A stretch of DNA of 64,000 nucleotides from Immersiella caudata. Lineage: Eukaryota > Ascomycota > Sordariomycetes > Sordariales > Lasiosphaeriaceae. Numbering within the stretch: the stretch's first letter is position 1; each line of letters opens with the position of its first letter. The stretch is from positions 5,890,001 through 5,954,000 of the forward strand of contig JAULSU010000001.1 in assembly GCA_030512335.1 (NCBI GenBank), written 5' to 3'. The notes beneath the pieces were generated by a model. The model had not been told where the DNA came from, made no database searches, and saw only the letters and a program-made list of their open reading frames with translations. A program made the translations under genes and the position numbers. Of this stretch, positions 49,557-59,351 are shown in pieces.

Positions 49557-49566
49557 GTGACGTCAC
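49557..49566. promoter_or_regulatory. Perfect CRE palindrome (bZIP/ATF-CREB site)
   Basis: GTGACGTCAC, a 10-base palindrome containing the full TGACGTCA core, lies 278 bases before the microprotein ATG. Family knowledge: this is the binding site of ATF/CREB-type bZIP factors, which in fungi govern stress and developmental genes. Actual binding is inferred. Confidence 0.6.
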
Positions 49567-49686
49567 AGATCACTTACAACCAGCTGTAGCAGGGACAATG
49601 GCAAGCCATAGACCAGCCAGCCCAGCCAGGTTATTAGCCAGCAAGCAAAGACATACGTAGAACCAATCTGGATCGGGAAGGAAGGA

Positions 49687-49696
49687 GTATATATCT
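49687..49696 (+). promoter_or_regulatory. TATA-like element of the microprotein gene
   Basis: GTATATATC lies about 150 bases before the ATG and is followed by CT-rich DNA where fungal transcripts usually start. The spacing fits a TATA-driven promoter. Confidence 0.45.
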
Positions 49697-49843
49697 CTCG
49701 TGTGTCTCTTTTCCTCTACCCTCCTTTCAGTCTCATCATCAGAGTTGCACATACATCGATCGTCTCATAAAAGACCAAAACATCAACAAAACACTTTTCA
49801 TACCAAACCACCCATCTACCAACACCAACAACCAACCATCAAA

Positions 49844-50157
49844 ATGGGCGCTGTCATGTCCTGCGTATGTCCTCCCCCCCGCTCTCTCCAAATTATGCAT
49901 GCGCTAGATGGTAAACTGACGCATCCCAGATCCAAAACTGCGTTCGCGCAATTGGCCGAACCATCATGGCCATCATCAACGGCATCGGAGGGATCATCAT
50001 GGCGATTGTCAACGGCATCATCACCGTCCTCGACACGATCGTCGGCTTCCTCACTTGCAACACTTGCGGCGGTCGCCGACGTCATCGCACTCGTACCACC
50101 GGCAGCCGAGGGTTCGGAAGACGACGCCACGCGCACACAACAGCGACAAGAGTCTAA
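49844..50157 (+). CDS. 82-aa lipid-anchor-like fungal microprotein
   Basis: Two exons, 49844-49864 and 49930-50157, with a 65-base intron (GTATGT donor, CCCAG acceptor). The first exon encodes only MGAVMSC: Gly2 and Ser6 fit an N-myristoylation signal, and Cys7 could be palmitoylated. Exon 2 opens IQNCVRAIGRTIMAIINGIG and continues with a near-repeat (GIIMAIVNGI, then ITVLDTIVGFL), three roughly 11-residue hydrophobic units that would form an amphipathic or membrane-embedded helix. A second cysteine cluster follows (CNTCGG), then a strongly basic tail (RRRHRTRT, later FGRRRHAHTT). I recall that proteins of this pattern are widespread in fungi, but I know of no function. The predicted site is the cytoplasmic face of a membrane. 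It converges with XPF and is followed by only 309 bases before that gene's end. Confidence 0.85.
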
Positions 50158-50466
50158 GACCTAGTCGCTGATGAGCGCCCATCTTTCCTTGCTGTTTAGT
50201 TTTCGGGTCTCGGGTTTATTTGCTATAGCAACACATGTACTTGTATCATGCGCGGGTGCTTCATTGGCGGAGAAAGATACCCCTATTGTACGACATGACG
50301 ATGGCTTCATGATCACGGGAGAGAGAAGGGAGGAGGTTTCCTTGCATTGGGTTGATTCGCATTGGGGACGTTTCACCGGTAGTCAAAGTCGACAGGATAC
50401 ACATAAATACCCAGCGATTATTTCCCTCTACCTGCGACAACCTGTCACCCGCCGTGGAAGGCGGCG
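50158..50466. other. Convergent spacer between the microprotein and XPF genes
   Basis: 309 bases of shared 3' flank; no feature seen. Confidence 0.6.
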
Positions 50467-53347
50467 CTACTCGTCGTCCAAGAGGTCTTTGTTAAAGAAC
50501 TCGTGAATTTTCCTGGCGGCCTCTTTCCCGACCAGCGGCTCCAGCTCCGAGACTTGCATGTTTGCCACTTCTTTGAGATTCTCCGTCTCAAGGGTGATGT
50601 TCATGATATTCTTGGGTGTTACCCCCGGCACAGCAACTAACATCTCCTGCGGCTCGGTGTTGAACGCCTGCTCCTCGACAACCATATCTTTATCGAGACC
50701 AGCCCTTACCGCGCGGATCGGATCTGGTTCGTCTTCTTGTGCCTTGAGCCGTTCGAAAATCTCGGCTGTCTCGTAGGGTGAGGAGGACCAGATGATGCGC
50801 AGCTTCGGGAACGCTAGTGTCAAGAGCACAATCTTGCTCTGCAAGTCGTTGGCCCTGGTGTTGGCCGCGCTGACACTTGCAACACTCCCAGAAAAGTCTG
50901 CAAACGGCTCTAGAGTGAAGCTCTTGTTCTGGTCGAATTCAATCAGCAGCATTGGGTTCTTGTAGTGCTGGAACATGGTTTCTGCCTGCGTGTAGAGGCG
51001 GCCGTCCTTGAATGAACTGATCAGATCACTGACGCTCTTACGCTCGACGCACACGTTAGGGCTGAGGACGTAGTCGCCGACTGTCAGCATGCAAGGGACG
51101 ATGACCATGTTGCGGCCATGGAGGAGTGATGGGAGCGAGGAGCGAAACTCCCGAACATCTACAACCACGCGTGGAGGTTCCGCAGTGGCTGCGAGCCTAC
51201 CGCCGCCGGCGATACGTGTGTTGATGGTACGGAGGAAGGCCTCCTGTGGGTCTTCAATACCATGGGCGTCGACTGTCATGACAACGGACATGCTTGCGCG
51301 CTCCTTGATGAGTCGGGTGAAGGCATCTTTCTCTCGGCGTACCATGGAGAGATAGCGCTGTTCCTCGACGGAACCACCATAGTACAGGAAGTAGACCCTA
51401 ACGTTCCTGTCGTTGTGGGAAGAGCGGTACACCTCGACTCGTCGGATAAAGGCAGCGTCTGGTTCATACATGATGATGTACCGTGGCTTGACCTCCTCGA
51501 GGACATGCTCATCCAGGTCTCCATCGTAGGCGTGGACAGCCACAAGATCCTGCATCTCGTATAGCTTATAGTAGTCTTCCATGCCCTCAAGAGGATCGGT
51601 GATCACATCTTCTTTTTGTCTCGCCTCCTCTTCCGTGATTTGGATTTCTGCCATCAGCTCGGCCATCTCGCCGGGCTTTTCAAGGTGCTGGGCGATCATG
51701 CCATTTTCCAAGCGCCCCCAAGCCGTCCCGACGCCACCGCCACCCCGTACTCGGCGTCGCTTGTTCGCTGGTGCCCGGTTCTTTGACTGACCAAGCCGCG
51801 GGTCAACGGCACCGCTTAGCGCCTTTTGATTCTCCGAAAATAGAGTTGCGCTGACTTGGGCGAACTCCCGTTTCCACTTGAGGTAGTTCCGCAGCTTTCT
51901 TCTGAGCATGAACTCTGCGGAAGGCCCGTCCTCTTCGGGGTCATGGAATTCTTCCACTCTCTTCTCCTTTCTCGGACGAACGTGCATTGTCTGGAGATAA
52001 TCGCGAAGTTGGCGACACGTGTTTGTGTCAGAGCACATGATCAGGATCGTGCCGTTTGAATCATCTCGGACAGCAGGCTCAAAGTAGAGGTCTCGGTCAA
52101 TCTCTTGGAGCACATCAGCAAGCAGAGCCCACTTTGGCTGTTCTTCTAGCACCGGATGAAGCGAATCGATATTGGTGTCTGCGCCAGGTTTTTGCGTGCC
52201 AGAGTACACCCGCCTCTTTGCGGTGTCGAAAATAGTGTTGGCTGCATCCAAGAAGAGCCATGGGGACTGTGTTTGCCTTGTAGACCCCGGTGGGGGCGAA
52301 TGGGCTGCGTGGATTGTATCCAGTTGCTGCAAGAAAGATATCGCGTCAAGGGCGAGGACGGACTGTAGCATACCACGAAGGACTGTCAGGTCGCTCACGA
52401 TCTGCTTTGTTTTCCAGCTAACCCTGTGCCAGTTGGGGTCAAGCTGTCTCCGCACAATGACGTCGAAGTTCTTCAGCAGAGCGCTGTCCAGGTTCCAGTC
52501 TTCCATCTCGAGTCCGGTGTTACCCTTCTTCAGCTCATGAATGCTGACTTCCACACACTCCATGATCGCAGCCTGGATCTGCTTCATTGCGTCCGTCATG
52601 GGCACCTCCAGCTCAATGACTTCGGCCTTCTTCTTCCCCTCCAGCGACTGGGCGACATGCATGTGGAAGCGTGGCCAGAGCGATACCTTGCGCAGAAACA
52701 TATTTCGCATCATGGTGGCGAGTGGGGAGAAGCCCACAGTGAAAGGGTCCGGATTGTCCGAGAAGGCCTTCAAGAAGCCCGCTTTGTTTTTCTGACGATA
52801 GATGCGCAGAATGAAGGCTTCAAGCGAGGTCGCCACGATGCGGTCAGCATGGAGGACGACCAAGCCGGTGATGGTTTCTGGGTTCAGAAGGCCAGTCAGG
52901 AGGTCTACGACGAGAATGCGAGAAGTGATGCTGAAAATGCCACTGGCCGTGTACATCTTCTCGCGGGTGCCCACGCTAGTGAAGTCGGTGTTGACAACAG
53001 TGAGGCCCCGGGCCTTAGGGGACATGCTGATGGCGGCATGCTCGGCGAGAGCCTCACCGATCCAGGCGTTCTCCCTATCATCAGCATTTACGATGACGAT
53101 CAGGTTGTTCCCCGCGGCATCGTATGAGTGGAGAAGATTGGTGACCAGGCGCATGAGGCCGAGGCCCCGCGCGAGGATGACCAGTTCATCTTCTTTTCGG
53201 AGCTCCTCAAACAGCTTCTGTTGGTACACCTAAAGAAGAATGTAAATAGTTGGCCACACAGTTGAGAATGAGATATTGAATACGACGTACGAGGGGCAGC
53301 GAAAGTTTGACAGGCTGCGGGGAGCTGGCAGCCGACATCATGGACAT
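50467..53347 (-). CDS. mus-38: XPF/Rad1-type structure-specific endonuclease (nucleotide excision repair)
   Basis: The catalytic subunit of the XPF-ERCC1 (Rad1-Rad10) nuclease, which cuts the 5' side of DNA lesions and processes flaps. Exons are 53291-53347 (19 codons, MSMMSAASSPQPVKLSLPL) and 50467-53229, with a 61-base intron; the product is 939 aa. The N-terminal two thirds is the degenerate SF2 helicase-like region (VYQQKLFEELRKEDELVIL, ITSRILVVDLLTG, LHADRI). The nuclease domain follows, with the motif GDYVLSPNVCVERKSVSD (the GD...ERK-x3-D active site) near residues 735-755. The C-terminus has tandem helix-hairpin-helix sequence (VPGVTPKNIMNI, LVGKEAARKIHEFF) that binds the ERCC1 partner. 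A conserved basic segment (NKRRRVRGGGG) is a likely nuclear signal. Identity is secure; the symbol follows Neurospora usage. Confidence 0.95.
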
Positions 53348-53857
53348 ATCCGAATCATTGAACCATGGCGTGGTGTGTTAGGGTTGCGCGTTTGCTCGAT
53401 CATCTACATACGATGACGATGGCGGTGTGCGTCGCTCAGGAACTAAGTCACTAAATTATTTTAGACAGGCGGACGGGCAGTAAGGCGGCAAAAAGCAAAT
53501 GAAAACGAACAAGTTCGTGTTTGTGAATGTTTGGGGCTGCTTACTCTCTTTGGGAGACTGCGCGGATGATCGAAGTGGAATGCACAGCTGTGCGCCGCGC
53601 TTTCCTACCGCCCCGTGTCAACCGCGAAAACCCGTGACGCGACGTCATCGTAGTCCCCAATTGGACTCCATGTACAGCCACGGCAACCAGTTTTCTTTAA
53701 AAGCCGAATATCACTTTGTCCTTGACACTGGGTTTCTGTCCTCTTCCATAAAGTTCAAGTTTACTTCATCAAACCCCCAAGACAGACAACTCGTCAACCA
53801 AGACTTCAATCGCATTTCACCAGCACCCGTGCCGCTATCGATAAGCACCAATACACC
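53348..53857. other. Divergent promoter shared by XPF and a small-protein gene
   Basis: This 510-base divergent spacer contains an inverted pair of CRE half-sites at 53635-53647. The last 130 bases before 53858 are C/T- then A/C-rich, like the leader of a well-expressed fungal gene. Confidence 0.55.
53635..53647. promoter_or_regulatory. Inverted TGACG / CGTCA half-sites
   Basis: TGACG (53635-53639), three bases CGA, then CGTCA (53643-53647): a symmetric pair of bZIP half-sites spaced wider than in a full CRE. It lies 211 bases before the small-protein ATG and about 290 from the XPF start. Confidence 0.4.
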
Positions 53858-54133
53858 ATGGATACCTCCAAGATCAACGCCCAGGAGCAGAAGACGGAGC
53901 AGAAGCCCAACCAGCCCGTAAGTTTGTCAACGTATACTATGCGGCAAACATACAGCATTCTGACAATATCCAAGCAGCAAGAGGGTGGCATCAAGAAGGT
54001 TGTAGACGATGTCAAGGCCAAGTTCGAGCACCACAGCGCTACCCCTGGCCCAGTGATTCCACAGGGCTTTAGCGTCAAGGAGGAGGGGACGAAGGAAGAG
54101 CGTCTTGCCCAAGCAGAGGCGTTGAACAAGTAA
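53858..54133 (+). CDS. Small conserved-looking hydrophilic protein, 71 aa
   Basis: Exons are 53858-53917 (MDTSKINAQEQKTEQKPNQP) and 53978-54133, with a 60-base intron with GTAAGT donor and CTGAC branch site. The acceptor is AAGCAG, so splicing may use either AG and add or omit one Gln; both keep the frame. The intron itself has no stop, so an unspliced reading is also open. The product is small, charged and without hydrophobic segments; it ends GFSVKEEGTKEERLAQAEALNK. It is probably cytosolic or nuclear. I know no function. Its promoter-like leader suggests a well-expressed or stress-responsive gene. Confidence 0.75.
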   Translation: MDTSKINAQEQKTEQKPNQPVSLSTYTMRQTYSILTISKQQEGGIKKVVDDVKAKFEHHSATPGPVIPQGFSVKEEGTKEERLAQAEALNK

Positions 54134-55409
54134 ATGGGTTGCTGCAACTAGAATGATACACTCTGAGATACCTACCAAGTATCAAACCTGATTTTTCTGA
54201 AAACTTGCAATCGCTCTACAACGATGTGAATCTCACTTAGTAGCTGTTATCTCGAGTACAGAAAGGCAATTTCGAGCGAGCGAAAAGACAATACACTCCA
54301 GCTCGCGTTTTTTTTTTTTTTTTTTGGGTTTGCTCGATACGTAGGCGGAGACCAGACAGGGCCTCGCAAGCAAATCAGATTGGCCGCGAAAAGCATCCAC
54401 CAGGACTCTGTTTTCAACCGCCAGAGCATCGAATTTCCGCTATACATGTACCCCTACGGGTAGGTCTCCCAAGGTGTTGTTGGAGGGGAACGCGACAGTG
54501 GGGCCAAGAAGTATTGGGCTAACAATAAAACCGGTATTGGACTGTACGCTTGACGCGAGTTCTGGCAAGAGAGGGACAGGTCGATAACCAGGGCCGGGCC
54601 GCAACACTTCATACGTTTCGTTCCGCCCGCTTCGCTATTCCTGGAGTGAAGATTGGATTTGGGATATTGGATACGGTGCCGGGGTACCCTCATTGAGGGA
54701 TAAGAGAAGCCACTGTTTGGCGGGCACACCCAATCACCGCAGCCCAAAGCTTCATTCCCATCATTTCGAGGTTTTCCTGAATTCCAACTTGGAACGCTGA
54801 GGCGAGTCAACTGGGGTTGGAAACATGCAGCTCGTTTTCCAACGGTTTCCACCCGGTGCTCTGATTGAATTGCAGGGGTGTGGGAATCGGTTTCGGCTGG
54901 TGTCCTCGGTGTCCTGGGACGCAGTGGCTGTGCTTTGCCGAGCTCCCTCCCAACGGGCTTCGGCGCTCGGGGTAGTTGCTGTGGCTGCGCCGACAGTCAC
55001 CATCAACCCTGAAAGGCTGCAGCCCCATGAATCAGCAGACGCTGCCCGGTGATGCAACCAACCCATCCTCAAGCACGAAACAGAAATAAGAAGCTTCCTT
55101 ACACACCATTCCAACCAGGCGACATAGCGAGCGTTGAGAGCTTCGTTGACACCCTGCTCTGGCAACACAACAGCTGCTCCCACCCAACGGTTTCTTGGCA
55201 GCGCCGTCATCCTTACGCAGCTGCCTTATTAGCGCCGACCGAGAAGTTCGTTCTCCTGAACCCCTACACCTGCGCTTGCGACAGCGCACACGCAACACCG
55301 AATCGGCATCAATCGATGCCCACACCCGCTCCGGAGCTCTAAGAAGAGCACAACAACATACTACAGGTCAGCGACTGTCGTTGGAACCCGCCTCGTGCCC
55401 TAATCCACG
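54134..55409. other. Intergenic region before the WASP gene
   Basis: A T18 run lies at 54308-54325. Frames at 54454-54852 and 54761-55210 (-) and 55049-55342 (+) are unsupported; the last probably lies in the WASP leader. Confidence 0.5.
54308..54325. repeat. T18 homopolymer
   Basis: Eighteen consecutive T on the plus strand, about 175 bases after the small-protein stop codon. Confidence 0.8.
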
Positions 55410-57459
55410 ATGCCGTCAATCCTCGACGACAATGACAAGGAAATCGTTAAGCGCTTCGTGCCCAAGCAGACAAACAAGATACAGGCTGTCGCCGTAGCTA
55501 GGCTCTATGTGGCCTATCCCAACAGGTCAAAATGGACGTACACGGGCTTGCAGGGCGCCATCGTACTCGCTAATGATCTTGTCGGCAACACATACTGGTT
55601 GAAGATGGTGGACATATCGGTAGGTGCGGTACCGCTGGGGAGAGAGCGCAACGTCGACTAACATGCTTGCAGCCTGGAAACCGCGGCGTCATATGGGACC
55701 AGGAGATTTTTGATACTTGGAACTACAACCAGGACCGAGTCTTCTTCCACACCTTCGAGCTCGAGGAATGCCTGGCAGGGCTGTCATTCGTGGATGAGAA
55801 GGAGGCGAAGCAGTTCTTGAAGAAAATGAACGACAGGGAGAAGAATGCAAGCAAGGCCACGCAGAAGACGCCCTTTGGAGGCGCCCCAGCTTCAAGCAGC
55901 CACAAGCATCATGGGTTGCTCGGGGGCATCTTTGGCGGGCATCGACACTCATCAGCTCCAACCCCGCCTGAATCGCCGCGTACGACGGCCCCATCAAGCC
56001 ACTCACGCTCTGGCAGCACCAATGGGTACAAGCCCCGTTCCGAGTTCGCAACGTTGGAAGCTTTTGACCCGCTATGGAGAGAGCATTTTGGAGACGACCT
56101 CGCGCAGAAGGGTCTCAGCGACGAGTTCATTCGGGACAACCAGACTTTCATTGTCGACTTCCTGAAGCAAGAGCAAGCTGAAGCTCAAGCGGCCCCTCCA
56201 CCGCCTCCTGCTGTTGCTCCGCGCCCTCCCCCAGCCCCAGTGAACGGATCAGGGGGGCTGAGAGCTCCACCCCCGCCACCTCCAGGACAGCGCTCTGTTT
56301 CGGAGACAGCGCCGACCCTGCCAAGGCGAGGAGGGGCACCCCCGCCTCCTCCGGCACCGAGAAGATCCGGGAAGATTGAGCCTGCGGTACACCGCGAACC
56401 GACGCCCCCTCGCGACTCGCCTCCCCCACCGGCGCGTCCCCGCTTCGCCGTTCCACCGCCCTTGTCAGATGCCGGAAAGTACGCGCGAGCAGAACCGCCA
56501 CGAGCAACCCCCGGTCCCCCGCCCCCGCCCAGGCCGCCAAAGCAACCGATCGAGGAGCCGGAGCCGACACACAGATTTGGCGTTCCTCCTGCCTTCAATG
56601 GTCAACGGAGCGTACCTCCTGCGCCCCCTTCTCGGGGTCCCGTACCCCCCGCACCACCCCCGAGGGACATATCTCACAGCGTGCCGCCCCCGTTACCTCC
56701 CAAGGCCCCAGCATCAAGCGCGCCTCCTCTTCCGCCTCCGAACACTCGCCCGCCTCCAAGTCTGCCCCCGAGTCTACCTACGAGAGGACCAGCGCCACCT
56801 CCGTTGCCGTCCTCAAACGCTCCACCCCCACCGCCTCTGCCCTCGTCCAACGCACCCCCGCCGCCACCACTTCCGTCATCGCACGCACCGCCTCCACCCC
56901 CGCTGCCGTCCTCAGGTGCCCCTCCGCCACCTCCCCTTCCGTCATCCAGTGCTCCCCCGGCTCCTCCACTTCCCCCGCCGACCGGCCTTGGCGGACCTCC
57001 TCCGCCTCCGCCGCCTCCGCCCCCTGGTCCGGCCAGCCTCGGCGGAATCCCTCCACCCCCGCCCCCGCCCCCGCCCAACCGCGATTCTGGCTACTCATCT
57101 GGCGTGCCAGCTCCTGCGCTGCCGTCAGGAGACCCAGGCCGCGGTGCTCTGCTAGGAGACATCCAAAAGGCGGGCGGCATTGGTGCGCTAAAGAAGGTCG
57201 ACCGAACCCAGATTCGCGACCGCAGCGCGGCCTCTGTGCCAGGTGCTACCAACGATACGGGTCCGCACGGTAGTGGCTTGCCGCCCTCAGGTGTGACCCC
57301 TGGTGGCGGCGGTGGCATGGCCGATGCGTTGGCAGCAGCGTTGCAAAAGAGAAAGGAGAAGGTCAGCCGTAGCGGTAAGTTCGAATCCTATCCATTCTGT
57401 TCATGAATATGAAATGCTGATGATATGCAGATGATGAAGACGATAATGACGATTGGTGA
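55410..57459 (+). CDS. WASP/Las17 homologue, Arp2/3 activator
   Basis: Stimulates Arp2/3 actin nucleation at endocytic patches and sites of polarity. Exons are 55410-55619, 55673-57374 and 57431-57459; introns are 53 and 56 bases; the product is 646 aa. The N-terminal WH1/EVH1 domain (about residues 1-120) binds verprolin/WIP-type partners: VARLYVAYPNRSKWTYTGLQ, then the exon 2 part starting PGNRGVIWDQEIFDTWNYNQ. A segment around GHRHSSAPTPPESPRTT is disordered. Residues of about 170-545 are proline-rich, including about five tandem 11-residue units ending PLPSSNA/HA/GA/SA (SH3 ligands). A WH2 actin-binding motif lies near residue 559 (GRGALLGDIQKAGGIGALKK). The central region MADALAAALQKRKEK is at about 618. 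The last 29-base exon supplies DDEDDNDDW, the acidic tail ending in the Trp that docks on Arp2/3. There is no clear GTPase-binding CRIB motif, as is common in fungi. Confidence 0.94.
56789..56970 (+). repeat. Tandem 33-base units coding PPPPPLPSSxA
   Basis: About five imperfect copies of an 11-codon unit lie in the WASP proline-rich region. They differ at synonymous positions and at the residue before Ala (N, N, H, G, S). This is internal repeat expansion, seen directly. Confidence 0.85.
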
Positions 57460-58324
57460 TTCAGGTATGGCTGCGTGATGGGAGTGGCCAGTGACGTAGA
57501 GGAACTGGGCAGTACAGTCTACCTATCGAGAATGTATGGGTCAGGGTGGCTAGACAGGGGTTTGCGAGCGCTGTTCCTGATTTGGAATGTTGGCCTCGCC
57601 GTTTGATTGCATTCCGCTTCGATAGAACCACCTTCTGCTGAGGGGGGTGTTTACCGTTTTAAGCTGTTTTGAGGGGATGATGGGAAGGGGCAAGACAGGG
57701 TAGCTGGCTTACCTGGCGGCGTGGCATCGTTGAATTGTGTACGGAATACAAAACATGACAACGGTGCGGCGAGCTAACGCGCCGGGTACGTACGATAGAC
57801 AAATCACATGGCCGAATAGGGTACATAGGAAGAATGGTTTCGCGAAAAAGAGATTATCAGGAATAACATCATGAATTGTTTCTGTCGGCTCTACATGCGC
57901 TAGCATTACGCGGTGTCGAAAAAAGAGATACCGAAAAAAGCAGACGCGTTTCCCATTTGTCGTAGTCGCTGAAAATTCACTTTGATTCCATTATCATGAG
58001 AAACAAAACGATCCGAGCTAAACCGAACCAAAACTAAACGCTACTCCCACGTCCCCGTATCTATCCACCCCCAGGAGAGATGTAGCAAGCGAAACAATCC
58101 CGCGAGATCTGAGCCGGCTATGACGTCTCTCCCACCATGACCGACTCTGATCTCTTTCATCAACTTTGTTTTAGCGGAGAGCACACCAACTGTCGGGGAA
58201 CCTCTGACATCCGCATAGAGAAGAACGTGAGTGTCAGAAATTTGAGAGAGAAGACAGTTTTTTGTGCTTCGCCCGGAAGAGGGTGAAGGGTGACTCTCCG
58301 CGTTCTGTGAGGCAGAGAAGGAGT
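57460..58324. other. Convergent region between WASP and eIF1A
   Basis: 3' flanks of the two genes. The part after 57700 is relatively AT-rich. No gene or RNA seen. Confidence 0.55.
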
Positions 58325-58976
58325 TTAGATGTCGTCGATCTCGATTTCCTTGCCACCGGCATTGCCAGCAGCCTCGTCATCGCTATCGCGATCCTCGTCG
58401 AACTCGAAGCCACAGTCGCCATCCTCGTTCGGCCCGAAGGTATCTGTCTCGTTGATCTTCGCTGTGTCGGGAAGCTCGCCGTAGGCTTTGCTTTAGGGGG
58501 GGTCAGCAAATCTGTTGCGGGTGATAGAGGACTGGCGCCGACATACAGAGAACGAGCCTCATCGGCGGAATACTTGAGGATGACATCACCCTTCTCGTCT
58601 TGGTACTCGCGAAGAGATACCAGGATAATGTCGCCGTTGTTGATCCAGATCTTTTTCCGGAGCTTACCGCGAATGAGACCCAGACGCTTGACACCGTCGA
58701 AGCACTGCACCGCAGAAACAGATTAGAGGGGCATGGCGGGGTTCCGCGAGGGGTAGACAGTGCGTACCATGGCCTCCAGACGACCGTTGCCCAACATCTT
58801 CAGAACCTGAGCGTACTCTTGGCCATCTTCCTTGAACGTAAGCTCACGCTTCTCATTGCTGCATCGCGGTGGTCAATACGGTTCGGCTCGGGACCGCGGG
58901 GGCGCGGGGAATCTTACTCGTTCTCGTTCTTTCCTCTCCTTCGGTTCTTGCCTCCCTTTCCCTTATTCTTCGGCAT
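58325..58976 (-). CDS. tif11: Translation initiation factor eIF1A
   Basis: Binds the A site of the 40S subunit and, with eIF1, controls scanning and start-codon choice. Four exons: 58918-58976, 58768-58858, 58547-58704 and 58325-58490, with introns of 59, 63 and 56 bases; the product is 157 aa. The N-terminal tail is the conserved basic MPKNKGKGGKNRRRGKNEN. The OB-fold follows with FKEDGQEYAQVLKMLGNGRL, EAM, CFDGVKRLGLIRGKLRKKI and GDIILVSLREYQDEKGDVIL. Exon 4 gives AYGELPDTAKINETDTFGP and an acidic tail ending EIEIDDI, as in eukaryotic eIF1A. The N-terminal half is nearly invariant across eukaryotes and makes the call secure. The gene diverges from the next one with a 375-base gap. Confidence 0.97.
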
Positions 58977-59351
58977 ATTGACGGTCGCAAAAGACGCTTC
59001 TGTTGCCCGGAGGTACGGGTATGGTCGAAGGAAAGTTTACAGATTGCAGGTGGAATTGTTTTCGCGGCTACGAAGATGTATGGATTTGGTTGCCAACGAG
59101 GGGCAAGCGGCGTTTATTATGACTGGTTTTCGTGGGGTCGGATTTCGCCTTTGGCCCTTGAGTGAATGTGGGTCCGGCGGGGCGAATCCACGACTCCGAC
59201 GTAAATTGTGGCGCGGCGCTTGGTTTTGTCTAGTCCCGACCTGAGTGGAACGCTTTGTTCACTTATCGAATTCACAGCCCAGGAATAGACAGAACCGGAA
59301 GCCAGCTTCTCTCCCAGATGAGATGCCCACCAAACCTCAATCCATACGGAC
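58977..59351. other. Divergent promoter of eIF1A and the 239-aa protein
   Basis: 375 bases carrying both promoters. No specific element is called. Confidence 0.5.

Larger units (their letters stand above)
48778..49843. other. SMC5 3' flank and promoter of the microprotein gene
   Basis: The frame continuing at 48774-49220 is most likely SMC5 3' UTR. The right half holds a CRE palindrome (49557-49566), a TATA-like run (49687-49696), a CT-rich initiator zone and an A/C-rich leader directly before the ATG at 49844, the layout of a strongly expressed or inducible fungal gene. Confidence 0.55.

Noticed and set aside
56674..57078. Glycine-rich open frame antisense to the WASP proline region
   Set aside because: It is the shadow of the CCN-rich sense strand; no independent support.
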